A DNA stretch of 64,000 nucleotides from Saprospiraceae bacterium (GTDB lineage: Bacteria; Bacteroidota; Bacteroidia; Chitinophagales; Saprospiraceae). Location of the stretch: assembly GCA_013001595.1 (NCBI GenBank), contig JABDMH010000152.1, positions 36,201 to 100,200 of the forward strand, read 5' to 3'. The position numbers were made by a program, and so were the translations under genes. Shown in pieces: positions 55,193 through 63,956 of this stretch. Position 1 is the stretch's first letter, and each line of letters opens with the position of its first letter. A model generated the notes under the pieces. It saw only the letters and a list, made by a program, of their open reading frames with translations. It did no database searches and had not been told where the DNA came from.

Positions 55193-56170
55193 CTATAATA
55201 ATTTTTCCACGATCTGATCTTCCGAAATGCCCTCCGCTTCCGCTTTGTAGTTGCGCACTATACGGTGCCTTAGGACATATTTAGCGATCTGTTGAATATC
55301 CTCAATGTCAGGAGAATACTTCCCCTGAATTGCTGCATGGCATTTGGCACCTAGTACCAGATACTGAGACGCTCTCGGTCCTGCACCCCAGGTAATAAAA
55401 TCTTGCACTATAGCTGGTGCCATCTTAGAACCTGGCCTTGTCTTATTGGCTAATTCAACGGCATATTCCAAGACTTTGTCGGCAATGGGTATCTTTCTCA
55501 CCAGGTCTTGGTAATACATGATCTGCTTGGCATCAAGAATGTTCGTCAGATGCGCATCGTAGTTTGAGGTAGTTTCCTTAACTACGCGGATCTCTTCCTC
55601 ATAGGAGGGATAAGTCAGTGGAATATTAAACATAAAGCGATCGAGTTGCGCCTCTGGCAAAGGATATGTCCCTTCCTGCTCGATCGGGTTTTGTGTAGCC
55701 AGCACGAAAAAGGGTTGAGGTAGTAGATGTCGGGCTCCGGAGACCGTCACTGATCGCTCCTGCATTGCTTCCAGCAGGGCGGCTTGGGTCTTGGGAGGAG
55801 TTCGGTTAATCTCGTCTGCCAATACAATGTTGGCGAAAAGCGGTCCTGCATTGAACTTAAAGTGCCGATCTTCATCTAAGATCTCTGAGCCCGTTATATC
55901 TGAGGGCATCAAATCAGGCGTAAATTGGATACGTTTGAAATCAAGGTCCAACACCTCAGAGATGGTACTTACTAGTAGTGTTTTAGCCAGACCTGGCACA
56001 CCGACCAACAAGCTGTGCCCGTTGCTGAAAAGAGAAATCAATACGGTCTTTACCACTTCATCTTGTCCTACGATTACCTTTCCGATTTCAGAACGAAGAT
56101 TTTGATAAGACTGTGCCAGGGCATCTACTGCCTCCACATCTGATTTAAAATGCGACTCGACTGTTGCCAT
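55193..56170 (-). CDS. MoxR-family AAA+ ATPase
   Basis: 325 residues, complete. The Walker A motif GVPGLAKTL follows HSLLV, Walker B is VLADEINRTPPKTQAALLEAM, and ATQNPIEQEGTYPLPEAQLDRFM and the sensor-2 region WGAGPRASQYL follow. It probably remodels or activates VWA-domain partners. No DUF58 or VWA gene lies next to it in this window, so it is isolated unless the partner is elsewhere. The next gene upstream (minus) is unrelated. Confidence 0.92.
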   Translation of the reverse strand: MATVESHFKSDVEAVDALAQSYQNLRSEIGKVIVGQDEVVKTVLISLFSNGHSLLVGVPGLAKTLLVSTISEVLDLDFKRIQFTPDLMPSDITGSEILDEDRHFKFNAGPLFANIVLADEINRTPPKTQAALLEAMQERSVTVSGARHLLPQPFFVLATQNPIEQEGTYPLPEAQLDRFMFNIPLTYPSYEEEIRVVKETTSNYDAHLTNILDAKQIMYYQDLVRKIPIADKVLEYAVELANKTRPGSKMAPAIVQDFITWGAGPRASQYLVLGAKCHAAIQGKYSPDIEDIQQIAKYVLRHRIVRNYKAEAEGISEDQIVEKLL

Positions 56171-56363
56171 AAACGTATGTAATTGTGGGCTCCTTTTAAG
56201 AGTTGTAAAACTAAGAAAATACCATTACCATGCCATTGAGCTTAGAATCCTCCAAAGTCTCCGCCCCAATGAATCACAAACTATTCCAGGTAATAAAAAC
56301 GATTATGGTTGTGATTTGTTTTTGAGCCTGTCTTATCCGTTCCAGTCTTTGACTAATGGCTTG

Positions 56364-57068
56364 CTATATTCCATCGCACGGCCAAAGAAAGTCTGCCAGA
56401 TCATACTGCTGCTCCTGGAACGAATAATGCCACCATTCGGTCCTGATGTGCTTGAAGCCCTGCTCTTCCATCTCTTTTCGCAGTAATGCCCTCATCTGAA
56501 GAACTTCCTCAGGAAGATCTGTGTAGGTATGATAAGCTTCTTCGCCAAAAAAGTCGTAGCCTGTTCCCATATCCAGGGGATTGCCTTTAGCATCGGTTAG
56601 GGTTAGGTCTACAGCAGCACCTCGATTATGCATACTGCCTTTAGCAGGTGGTGTAACATACCGTGCATCTGGAACCTTATTCCATAGCTTTTGCTGGACA
56701 GGTAGAGGTCTGTAACAATCGAATACCTTGATGCCAAATCCTTGCTCACGAAGGGAAGCGTGCACACTCTCTAAGGCCTTGGCCACTTGCTCTCGAAGGA
56801 TACACCTTCCACAAGGATATAAAACCTCATTGACGAAATTATTAGGAGTGGCATAGCGTATGTCCAATTGAACATCACTGTCTAACACCTGCATGTCTAT
56901 CCAACCCCTTGGCAAAGTGTCATTTGGTGTCATGTCTTTTTCGAGTACCATCGATTGTAATGGCCCACTTACAGGAAACCTTGTGATGGACTCATCAGCG
57001 TAGATGGTCGGTCTACCAATGTATAGCGCGATGCCAAATACTAAGATCTTGAACACCTGAACATTCAT
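56364..57068 (-). CDS. D-alanyl-D-alanine dipeptidase, VanX/DdpX-like (M15D)
   Basis: 234 residues with a likely signal sequence (VFKILVFGIALYIGRPTIYA). The zinc-binding SMHNRGAAVDLTL (His, Asp) and EWWHYSF (Glu, His) motifs are intact, and VFDCYRPLPVQQKLWNKV is the substrate-side Arg block. It cleaves D-Ala-D-Ala or related dipeptides, probably in the periplasm for peptidoglycan recycling. Its start overlaps the ligA stop as ATGA. Confidence 0.88.
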   Translation of the reverse strand: MNVQVFKILVFGIALYIGRPTIYADESITRFPVSGPLQSMVLEKDMTPNDTLPRGWIDMQVLDSDVQLDIRYATPNNFVNEVLYPCGRCILREQVAKALESVHASLREQGFGIKVFDCYRPLPVQQKLWNKVPDARYVTPPAKGSMHNRGAAVDLTLTDAKGNPLDMGTGYDFFGEEAYHTYTDLPEEVLQMRALLRKEMEEQGFKHIRTEWWHYSFQEQQYDLADFLWPCDGI

Positions 57069-59185
57069 TGCGTACGATTTATGAATTCTTCCTCATTCCA
57101 TATGTCAACGGTTCCCAGTGCCTTAGCCTTTGCCAGTTTTGATCCTGCTTTTGCACCGACAACTAGAATATCGAGATTGCCACTTACTGCACTAATGTTC
57201 TTTGCACCTTTGGCTACGGCCTGCTCTTGAGCATCTTTACGACTCATACGCTCAAAGGTCCCTGTAAATAGGATCGTCTTACCGGAAAGCGGTGCATCCT
57301 CAGCGATTTCCAATGGTTTATCGGCTTCTGTTTGTTGAAGATTGACGCCCAAGCGCTCCATCTTGTGTAAGATCTCTATCTGTACAGGATCCTGGAAATA
57401 CGTCACTAGGTTTTTGGCGAGGACTGGACCAATGTCTTTAATGGCTGTCAGATCTTCCTCAGTCCATTCGCATAGATCAAAGACATGTTTCACTTCAGCC
57501 GCCAATATTTTGGATGCTCTTTTTCCCAAATGATGAATACTAAGACTGTGCAGCAGTCTGTAGATGGGGTTTTGTTTGGCTTTTTCGATGGCATTCCGCA
57601 ACTTCTTAGCCGAGCGTTCGCCAAATCCTTCTAGTCCAGCAATGGCATTATAATCCAGATCGTACACATCGGCAATCGTGCGAATCCACCCAAGATCATA
57701 AAAACGCTCTACAATCGATTTCCCAAAACCATCTATATCCATGGCAGACTTTGAGACGTGAAAAATGATCCTTTGTAAATCCTGAGCACCGCAGGTACAA
57801 TTCGGACATCGCCAAGCGGACTCATCCTCTAGCCTTATCAGCGGGACCTGCTCCTTCGAATTCATTGGACAAAACTTTGGAAAAGTCACTTTTCTTTCTG
57901 TTTCATCTCTTAGCTCCGGTAGTGCTTTTACGATATATGGAATAACATCGCCAGCTCGCTCTACCAGTACATAATCTCCATAGTGTAGATCTTTCTGGTT
58001 GATGAAATCTTCATTGTGTAAAGAAACACTGGATACGGTAACACCTGCCAGCTGGACCGGCTCTAGCTTTGCCACCGGTGTAATCGAGCCGATTTTTCCA
58101 ACTTGGTAGGTCACATTAAGCAACCGTGCAGTCGCCTGCTTGGCTTTAAATTTATAGGCAATGGCCCATTTGGGGTGATGGCTTGTACTCCCTATCTTAT
58201 TCTGATCGATAATGCTATCGACCTTAACTACCATTCCATCAATCTCATAAGGGTAGTTTTCCCTTTTCTGCTCCCAATCCACACAAAAGTCAATGACCGC
58301 ATCGATGCCTAGACAAAGTTTACGCTCAATGGTAGGCACTTTGAAGCCCAATTGTTGCAGTGCATTCATTCTTGCCCAATGGGATGCCAAAGATGAATCA
58401 GTACCAGTATCATTTATCCAATCTATGCGAGATATCTGATAAATAAAGGCTTCCAGTCCGCGCTTAGCAGCGTCACTCGGGTCTTTCATACGCAGTCCAC
58501 CAGTGGCAGCATTTCGAGGGTTGGCAAAAACAGCTATTCCTTCCTGGGAACGCATTTCATTGATGCTTTTGAAATTCTCTTTCCGGATAATAACTTCTCC
58601 GCGAAGCTCGATGCGAGAGATGCCTAAATCACTAAAACTTGCCTCCAGGGGAATGGATCGAATTGTTCTCGCATTGGAAGTGATTTCATCGCCTTTCTCT
58701 CCATTTCCTCTAGTAGCTGCCCTGATCAATTGATCATCTTCGAAGACAAGTGCGATGCTGCCCCCATCAAACTTAGGCTCAACTGTATATTTAACCTGTT
58801 CATCCATTTCTAAATCCAAGGCCTTGTGGATGCTTTGATCGAATTCTCTCAGATCCTCCGCATTGTATGAGTTTGCTAGCGAAAGCATGGGAGTAAGGTG
58901 CGCTACCGTTTCAAAATCACTGGTAAGGTCTGAGGAGACTCGTTGAGTGGGCGATGCCTTAGTGATCAAATCTGGATGAGCTGCTTCCAGCGCTTCCAGT
59001 TGCTTATACAACTGATCATATTCGAAATCGCTAATGATGGGACTATTCAGAACGTAGTATTTCCACTCGTGAAACTTGATGATCGTATGAAGATCCTCAA
59101 CTTGTTGGTTATCAGTCTTTTGCACACTATCTAAATACTGTTGGGTTAGCTGAAAAAGAGCCTGTTCATCACCGCTTTCATACAT
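57065..59185 (-). CDS. ligA: NAD-dependent DNA ligase
   Basis: 706 residues. The adenylation domain has the nucleophilic Lys in VEPKFDGGSIAL (KxDG), preceded by the Ia domain with YYVLNSPIISDFEYDQLY. The OB-fold, the zinc finger with four Cys (CPMNSKE to CPNCTCG), the helix-hairpin-helix repeats (GLEGFGERSAKKL, DIGPVLAKNL) and a C-terminal BRCT (LSGKTILFTGTFERM) follow. It has an extra N-terminal helix of about 30 residues. It seals nicks in replication and repair. Confidence 0.96.
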   Translation of the reverse strand: MYESGDEQALFQLTQQYLDSVQKTDNQQVEDLHTIIKFHEWKYYVLNSPIISDFEYDQLYKQLEALEAAHPDLITKASPTQRVSSDLTSDFETVAHLTPMLSLANSYNAEDLREFDQSIHKALDLEMDEQVKYTVEPKFDGGSIALVFEDDQLIRAATRGNGEKGDEITSNARTIRSIPLEASFSDLGISRIELRGEVIIRKENFKSINEMRSQEGIAVFANPRNAATGGLRMKDPSDAAKRGLEAFIYQISRIDWINDTGTDSSLASHWARMNALQQLGFKVPTIERKLCLGIDAVIDFCVDWEQKRENYPYEIDGMVVKVDSIIDQNKIGSTSHHPKWAIAYKFKAKQATARLLNVTYQVGKIGSITPVAKLEPVQLAGVTVSSVSLHNEDFINQKDLHYGDYVLVERAGDVIPYIVKALPELRDETERKVTFPKFCPMNSKEQVPLIRLEDESAWRCPNCTCGAQDLQRIIFHVSKSAMDIDGFGKSIVERFYDLGWIRTIADVYDLDYNAIAGLEGFGERSAKKLRNAIEKAKQNPIYRLLHSLSIHHLGKRASKILAAEVKHVFDLCEWTEEDLTAIKDIGPVLAKNLVTYFQDPVQIEILHKMERLGVNLQQTEADKPLEIAEDAPLSGKTILFTGTFERMSRKDAQEQAVAKGAKNISAVSGNLDILVVGAKAGSKLAKAKALGTVDIWNEEEFINRTQ

Positions 59186-59360
59186 AAATATCGTGTCTTT
59201 TATTATTGCACTATCGAATGAGGACCAACAATTACATTCGGTTTTGTCGAGATGGCTATGCTATAGATAATGTCCAATATCCTTCTTAGGTGGGGTCGTT
59301 GGGACATAAATGGTGGTGGCATGGGAAAATAATTCAGCTTCAGATTGGTCATTGGTTGTA

Positions 59361-59915
59361 TTACAGCTTGGGGTTGTAGCTATTGGCTGGAACCTTACCC
59401 AAGGCACCCTTAAAGAAGTGCTCGATCCTCTCCATATCCTTGTCTTGATTAAGTGAGGTAAACATTGGCTTTGAAAAAACGAGGGACTTTGTCCCATAAT
59501 CAAACTTTGTCAGTACCATAGGTACGCCTGCCAGTTTAGCAATGTGATAAAATCCTGTCTTCAGTTTATCAACTTTCTTGCGCGTGCCCTCCGGAGCAAT
59601 GGCAATGGCAAATCTGTCATATCTCTGATAAAGCTCCACAACTTTGTACACAAAATTACCACGCCTACTACGATCCACCGGATGTCCGCCAAGCCACTTG
59701 AAAATGACGCCAAAGGGTGGTCTAAATAAGCTATCCTTGCCAATGTATTGCACATCAATGTGCTTGGCAGTTCGCAACAAGATACCAAGAGGAAAATCCC
59801 AATTTGAGGTGTGTGGCACAACGACATAGATTTTTTTAGCTAGATCATTAGCAGGATCACCAAGAACCTTGAAGCCCCATATCCTTAACAGCTTATCTGC
59901 TAACCAAGACAACAT
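59361..59915 (-). CDS. acyltransferase, PlsC/LPLAT-like
   Basis: About 184 residues from the ATG at 59915 (MLSWLADKLLRIWGF); the frame is open to 60050 but without family similarity. The NHx4D-type motif appears as PHTSNWDFPL, followed by KDSLFRPPFGVIFKWLGG and PEGTRKKVDKLKTGFYHIA, as in glycerophosphate acyltransferases. It probably acylates lysophosphatidate or a related lipid at the inner membrane. Gene order is divergent from the sigma factor. Confidence 0.85.
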   Translation of the reverse strand: MLSWLADKLLRIWGFKVLGDPANDLAKKIYVVVPHTSNWDFPLGILLRTAKHIDVQYIGKDSLFRPPFGVIFKWLGGHPVDRSRRGNFVYKVVELYQRYDRFAIAIAPEGTRKKVDKLKTGFYHIAKLAGVPMVLTKFDYGTKSLVFSKPMFTSLNQDKDMERIEHFFKGALGKVPANSYNPKL

Positions 59916-60064
59916 CAGTACACTAGATATTTGTGCATTAAATATATGAAAGTGAATTGCAGTACCTTCACAACATAACTCACTATTTATTCTACCTATA
60001 GCATTAAACGTTTCTAGTGTAGTGTAGTCAAACAATCGAAAAGAGGCCAAAAAGAATCCTTGCG

Positions 60065-60628
60065 GTGCAAAGAGAAGAGGACGCTCGAATTTTACTATTG
60101 CTCAAAGACAAGCGATCCCAGGAGGAGGGTTTTAGGCTTATGATGTCTCTATATCAGGAAAGAATATACTGGCATATCCGCAAGTTTGTGTTTGATCATG
60201 ACGATGCCAATGATATTGTGCAAAACACCTTTATTAAGGCTTTCCGCGGCATTGGGGGCTTTAGGTCAGATGCAAAGTTGTATACATGGCTCTATAAAAT
60301 TGCCAGCAATGAATCGATCACCTTTCTGAAAAAAAAGAGCAAGAGGCAGACCGATTCTCTCGAAGATGAAGACGGATTAAGTATTGGCAGCAGGCTTCGA
60401 TCAGACGCATACTTTGATGGCGATCATGCCCAAGAGACTTTACAGAAAGCCATAGCAAATCTACCTGACAAACAGAGACTGGTGTTTAATATGCGCTACT
60501 ATGATGAATTGCCCTACAACGATATATCTACGGTGCTTGGCACATCAGTCGGTGCGCTTAAGGCAAGTTATCACCATGCAGTAAAAAAGATCGAACAATA
60601 CGTGAAAGAGACCTTTGAATCAGTATAA
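60065..60628 (+). CDS. ECF-type RNA polymerase sigma factor
   Basis: 187 residues. Region 2 spans HIRKFVFDHDDANDIVQNTFIKAFRGIGGF and the TWLYKIASNESI segment. Region 4 is LPDKQRLVFNMRYYDELPYNDIS with VGALKASYHHAVKKI (helix-turn-helix). The start is a GTG at 60065. Five bases separate it from the membrane protein that follows, typical of a sigma/anti-sigma pair. Confidence 0.9.
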   Translation: MQREEDARILLLLKDKRSQEEGFRLMMSLYQERIYWHIRKFVFDHDDANDIVQNTFIKAFRGIGGFRSDAKLYTWLYKIASNESITFLKKKSKRQTDSLEDEDGLSIGSRLRSDAYFDGDHAQETLQKAIANLPDKQRLVFNMRYYDELPYNDISTVLGTSVGALKASYHHAVKKIEQYVKETFESV

Positions 60629-60633
60629 AACGG

Positions 60634-61131
60634 ATGAGTGAAAATCAGCATAACATGGATGAAAAATTGCCCAAGTTCTTGCAGGAAATGAAGGATGAAA
60701 ATCCATTTCAGGTGCCACCCGAATATTTCAAAAATTTGAGTACACAGACGTGGAAGCGCATGCAGAAGACGCAAGAGAGTCGTGGCATACGATGGGTGCC
60801 AGATGGATTCCGATTCGCTATTAGGGCAACCGTGGGATTGCTTCGACCAACCATGGCATTTGGTGCGATTGCATTGCTTATCGGATTGGCCATTTTGTGG
60901 CCGAATACAGAAGAATTTGGAGGACATGGGGCCATGCTCACCGAGCAAGAAATTCTGACATACATTGCTGAAAACGTTGATGATTTTGACGTGAATGAAC
61001 TATACTGGGCAGAAGCCTTGACCATGGAGGAGGTACCTTCAGATCTCCTGGGTGACCCCTCTGATGAACTTGAACTTGAACCTGTGTTTGAAGAACTTAT
61101 TGAAGACCTTGATTTGGAAGATATTTTATGA
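60634..61131 (+). CDS. single-pass membrane protein, probable anti-sigma factor
   Basis: 165 residues. A soluble N-terminal part (about 1-65, KLPKFLQEMKDENPFQVPPEYF) precedes one transmembrane helix (about 72-90, PTMAFGAIALLIGLAILW) and an acidic extracytoplasmic tail (about 92-165). It lacks the zinc-binding HxxxCxxC of many anti-sigma factors. Its position between an ECF sigma gene and an exported protein makes an anti-sigma role likely but not shown. It overlaps the next gene as ATGA. Confidence 0.65.
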   Translation: MSENQHNMDEKLPKFLQEMKDENPFQVPPEYFKNLSTQTWKRMQKTQESRGIRWVPDGFRFAIRATVGLLRPTMAFGAIALLIGLAILWPNTEEFGGHGAMLTEQEILTYIAENVDDFDVNELYWAEALTMEEVPSDLLGDPSDELELEPVFEELIEDLDLEDIL

Positions 61132-61601
61132 GTACACCTATTAAAAAAGATACTATGGATCACCTAAATATTAGTCAATACCTGCTGCCTCTTTACATCT
61201 GTCTATTGTTTTGCACAGATGTGAATGCACAAAACAACAACCGATCAGTAGAAGATCGAATTGAAGCACAGCGGATCGCCTTCATTACTGAATTCGTGGA
61301 CCTCACTGCAGAGGAAGCACAGGCTTTCTGGCCAATATTCAACGCTTTTCGCAAAGATGAGAAAGCATTGAAAGCGGAGAAAGAACCTGCTAAAAGTCCC
61401 ATTGACATGTCAGATCAGGAAGCACATGATCATATTCAACATTTACTTTCGATAGAAAGAAAGCTGCTTGATCGACGTGAGCTTTTCGTGGAGCAGCTTC
61501 AGGATGTGCTGTCTTCCAGAAAGATCATGCGCCTCTTTCGAGCAGAAAAGAAATTCAAAGAGCGACTACTGCGGGCCATCAATCAGCGTAGAAACCGATA
61601 A
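61128..61601 (+). CDS. exported Spy/CpxP-like helical protein
   Basis: 157 residues. A signal peptide (YLLPLYICLLFCTDVNAQ) precedes an all-helical, charged mature part. The segment DLTAEEAQAFWPIFNAFRKDEKALK resembles the LTxxQ-type motif of Spy/CpxP-like stress proteins. The C-terminus is basic (RRNR). It is the third gene of the ECF operon and probably a periplasmic effector or sensor of the sigma system. Confidence 0.65.
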   Translation: MSTPIKKDTMDHLNISQYLLPLYICLLFCTDVNAQNNNRSVEDRIEAQRIAFITEFVDLTAEEAQAFWPIFNAFRKDEKALKAEKEPAKSPIDMSDQEAHDHIQHLLSIERKLLDRRELFVEQLQDVLSSRKIMRLFRAEKKFKERLLRAINQRRNR

Positions 61602-61628
61602 AGACACTCCAAGTAACTTCTACTCATC

Positions 61629-61661
61629 AGCGGACCAAGGCGCACTTGGTCCGCTTTTTTT
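61629..61661 (+). terminator. intrinsic terminator of the ECF operon
   Basis: Arms AGCGGACCAAG / CTTGGTCCGCT with a five-base loop are followed by T-rich sequence (61655-61661). Confidence 0.88.
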
Positions 61662-62187
61662 AGCGATTGGTAGATTGACCTCGGAAAGGCAGTCAGGAGA
61701 TGGACCCTGCCCTTCGCTCAGACTTTGTATGGGTCAGTCCAAATTGAATCTAGCCGGAAATTTTTTGTTATAGCTATAATTCGCTGATTCATTTTAGTAT
61801 TACATAAGCATTAACAATCCATCCTCGTAATAAGATCGAGGGTATTCTGTAGACAAGGAAATCTGGTCAATTTTTCGCCCTTCTTCTGACACATGTAGCA
61901 GAATCATAATACCAAGCAAAAGGACCCAAACTTTAACACAATTTGGTGTTACGAATAGCACGCATATATTTCTTCATGTTTTAGAATAGGTTAACCAAAC
62001 TAACTATAACAATTTAAATAAGTTATAATATCTAAACTGTTGTATTAGTGGATGTTATTTTTATTACAAATAATCTTAATCCATCCAGAAATCTTTCCAC
62101 AATCCCTAAAAAACAGATGCATTTGTATACGGTCTCACCTTAGAATTTGCTTATTTTATGGTGTAAAGCTAAATCCCCCTTAGTAAC
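61662..62187. other. AT-rich intergenic region upstream of the TPR gene
   Basis: The gene-free stretch is 586 bases including the terminator. It is markedly AT-rich from about 61960. I see no ORF or RNA gene. A TAGAATTTGC (62141-62150) is one base longer than the -7 consensus spacing and could be a weak promoter for the TPR gene. Confidence 0.4.
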
Positions 62188-63600
62188 ATGAAATATAATT
62201 CCGATCAAGACCATTCACTGATCCTGTTAGTGAATGAATTTGAGACTATGTCTCAAAAAGGGAGCGTCAGTTTTTTGGAAGAGCAAGATTTTCTGAAATT
62301 GATCAACTACTACGAGAAGGAATTCCTTTTTGAGAAGGCCATCGAAGTGACTGATCATGCCTTACATCAATACAGTTATTCTGCTGATTTTCACATCAAG
62401 AAAGCCCAGCTTTTCCTAGCCACCCGTAACTCAGAAAAAGCAATGTCGATCTTGGATCAAGCAGAGGTATTCGCCCCTGCAGAGCTAGACATCCATCTCC
62501 TCAGAGGAAAGATCCTCTGTTCATTGGGAAAATACTCTCATGCATTGCGCTTACTTAACAACATCAAGGAGCATGCAAACCAGGAAGAATTAAGTGCCAT
62601 TTACCTCTGTCAAGCGCAGGTCTTTGAGTGCCTTAAAGAGTATGATCAGATGTTTGAAAATCTGAAGCAATCGCTCTATCATAATCCAGAAAATGAGGAA
62701 GCACTGGAGCGCGTTTGGGTCTGCACAGAGCTGACCAAGAAATATCAAGATAGCATCACATTTCACAAGCACATCATTGACCGAAATCCCTATTCATTTC
62801 TAGCCTGGTATAATTTGGGCCATGCTTACTCCTGCGAGGGTGAATATGAAAAGGGAATTGAAGCATATGAGTACTCATTCATTATCAATGAAGAATTTGA
62901 ACTGGGGTACCGTGAATGTGCAGATCTCTGTTTTCAAATCTGTGACTACAATAAGGCACTGCACTTCTATTTGGAAGCGCTGGAGCTGTTTGGTCCCGAT
63001 AGTGACCTTTTGGCAAACATCGGCGAGTGCCACATGCAGAAAAAGGCATACAGCCGGGCCAAGGATTACTTCAATAAGGCTTCCAAGCTAGATCCATACA
63101 ATGATGAGGTATATTTTTATCTGGGCCAGTGCCACGCCAGAGAAGACCGGTGGTTGAGTGCCATCAATGCCTTCTTCAAAGCCATAGAAATTGAAGATAG
63201 ACGTGAAGAGTATTTCAGCAATCTTGCCATGGCATTTTCCAAAGTCGGAGAATATGCCAAAGCACACTATTACTATTTGAAGGCCACCGAAATCGGTCCT
63301 GAACAAAGCGATATTTGGAAAGATCATGCTTCCTTCCTACTACAATTAGGAGAAACCGAAAAGGCACTGGAAGTACTGGAGGAGGCTGAGCATCACTCCG
63401 TTGGTACAGAACTTCTCTATTGCAAAGCTGCATGTCTGCTAGCCATTGGCAATCGTGAAGACGGCATGGAAATGCTGCGCTTGGCCCTGATAGAAGAAAT
63501 TGAAATGTCGACAATGATCTATGACATTCGACCCGAATTGCGTGGGGATAAATTGGTGCATCAATTGATCAGCTACTATATGACTGAGGTGTCTAGCTAA
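62188..63600 (+). CDS. tetratricopeptide repeat protein
   Basis: 470 residues without signal peptide. The chain is nearly all TPR: FEKAIEVTDHALHQ, YSHALRLLNNIKEH, PYSFLAWYNLGHAYSCEGEYEKGIEAYEYSFI, CDYNKALHFYLEALELF, KAYSRAKDYFNKASKLDPYNDEVYFYLGQCHA, KVGEYAKAHYYYLKATEIGP, and LGETEKALEVLEEAEHH. It is a cytoplasmic protein-interaction scaffold of unknown partner. It stands alone between two non-coding stretches. Confidence 0.85.
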   Translation: MKYNSDQDHSLILLVNEFETMSQKGSVSFLEEQDFLKLINYYEKEFLFEKAIEVTDHALHQYSYSADFHIKKAQLFLATRNSEKAMSILDQAEVFAPAELDIHLLRGKILCSLGKYSHALRLLNNIKEHANQEELSAIYLCQAQVFECLKEYDQMFENLKQSLYHNPENEEALERVWVCTELTKKYQDSITFHKHIIDRNPYSFLAWYNLGHAYSCEGEYEKGIEAYEYSFIINEEFELGYRECADLCFQICDYNKALHFYLEALELFGPDSDLLANIGECHMQKKAYSRAKDYFNKASKLDPYNDEVYFYLGQCHAREDRWLSAINAFFKAIEIEDRREEYFSNLAMAFSKVGEYAKAHYYYLKATEIGPEQSDIWKDHASFLLQLGETEKALEVLEEAEHHSVGTELLYCKAACLLAIGNREDGMEMLRLALIEEIEMSTMIYDIRPELRGDKLVHQLISYYMTEVSS

Positions 63601-63700
63601 GTTAAGCAGGCCTTTTAGACAACAGACATTACACGTGTTCTCGATTCCCAAGACTCCATACTTGGCGCAACCTAACCTTTACCTTCATTCGGCGCAATAT
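63601..63700. other. non-coding stretch after the TPR gene
   Basis: The gene-free stretch runs from 63601 to the window end. Here it holds GGCGCAA motifs that resemble the left edges of the repeat copies that follow. No ORF is supported. Confidence 0.4.
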
Positions 63701-63905
63701 ATCCGCCGCTAGCCCTGGTTTCACCAACCCTTTCTACCTTTATTTACACTGCAGCAAAGGGATGCTGCTTTCTCCAGATAGATCAAACTAATGTCGACCT
63801 TCCATACAGCGGAATTTATCCGCACACTAGCCCTGGTTTCACCAACCTTTTCTACCTTTTTGACCTTTTCTACCCTTCTGTACAACACAGCAAAGGGATG
63901 CTGCT
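63701..63905. repeat. two imperfect copies of an intergenic repeat with 9-bp internal periodicity
   Basis: Copy 1 (63701-63769) and copy 2 (63818-63905) share TAGCCCTGGTTTCACCAACC, a pyrimidine-rich CTTTTCTACC tract and the hairpin-forming end CAGCAAAGGGATGCTGCT. Copy 2 has extra 9-bp units, seen on the minus strand as AGAAAAGGT and CAAAAAGGT. Each is preceded by a GGCG/CGCC or GCGGA/TCCGC dyad. The frame on the minus strand gives low-complexity RKVEKV-type sequence, so it is not a gene. Confidence 0.65.
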
Positions 63906-63926
63906 CTAACTGGTCCAATCAATCAA

Positions 63927-63956
63927 ATCTTTGCGCACTTTGCGTCTTTGCGCGCC
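63927..63956. repeat. short CGCAAAG-type tandem repeat
   Basis: CTTTGCGCA, CTTTGCGT and CTTTGCGCG follow one another (minus strand: GCGCAAAGA, CGCAAAGT, GCGCAAAGA), an 8-9 base period. This motif recurs in intergenic DNA of many bacteria. A small TGCTTC/GAAGCA hairpin follows at about 63965-63979. Confidence 0.6.

Noticed and set aside
59916..60050. N-terminal extension of the acyltransferase
   Set aside because: No similarity to the family and it occupies the likely divergent promoter region of the sigma factor.
63721..63918. 65-codon minus-strand ORF at the window end
   Set aside because: It is made of the 9-bp repeat and gives low-complexity Lys/Val sequence; no initiation signal.
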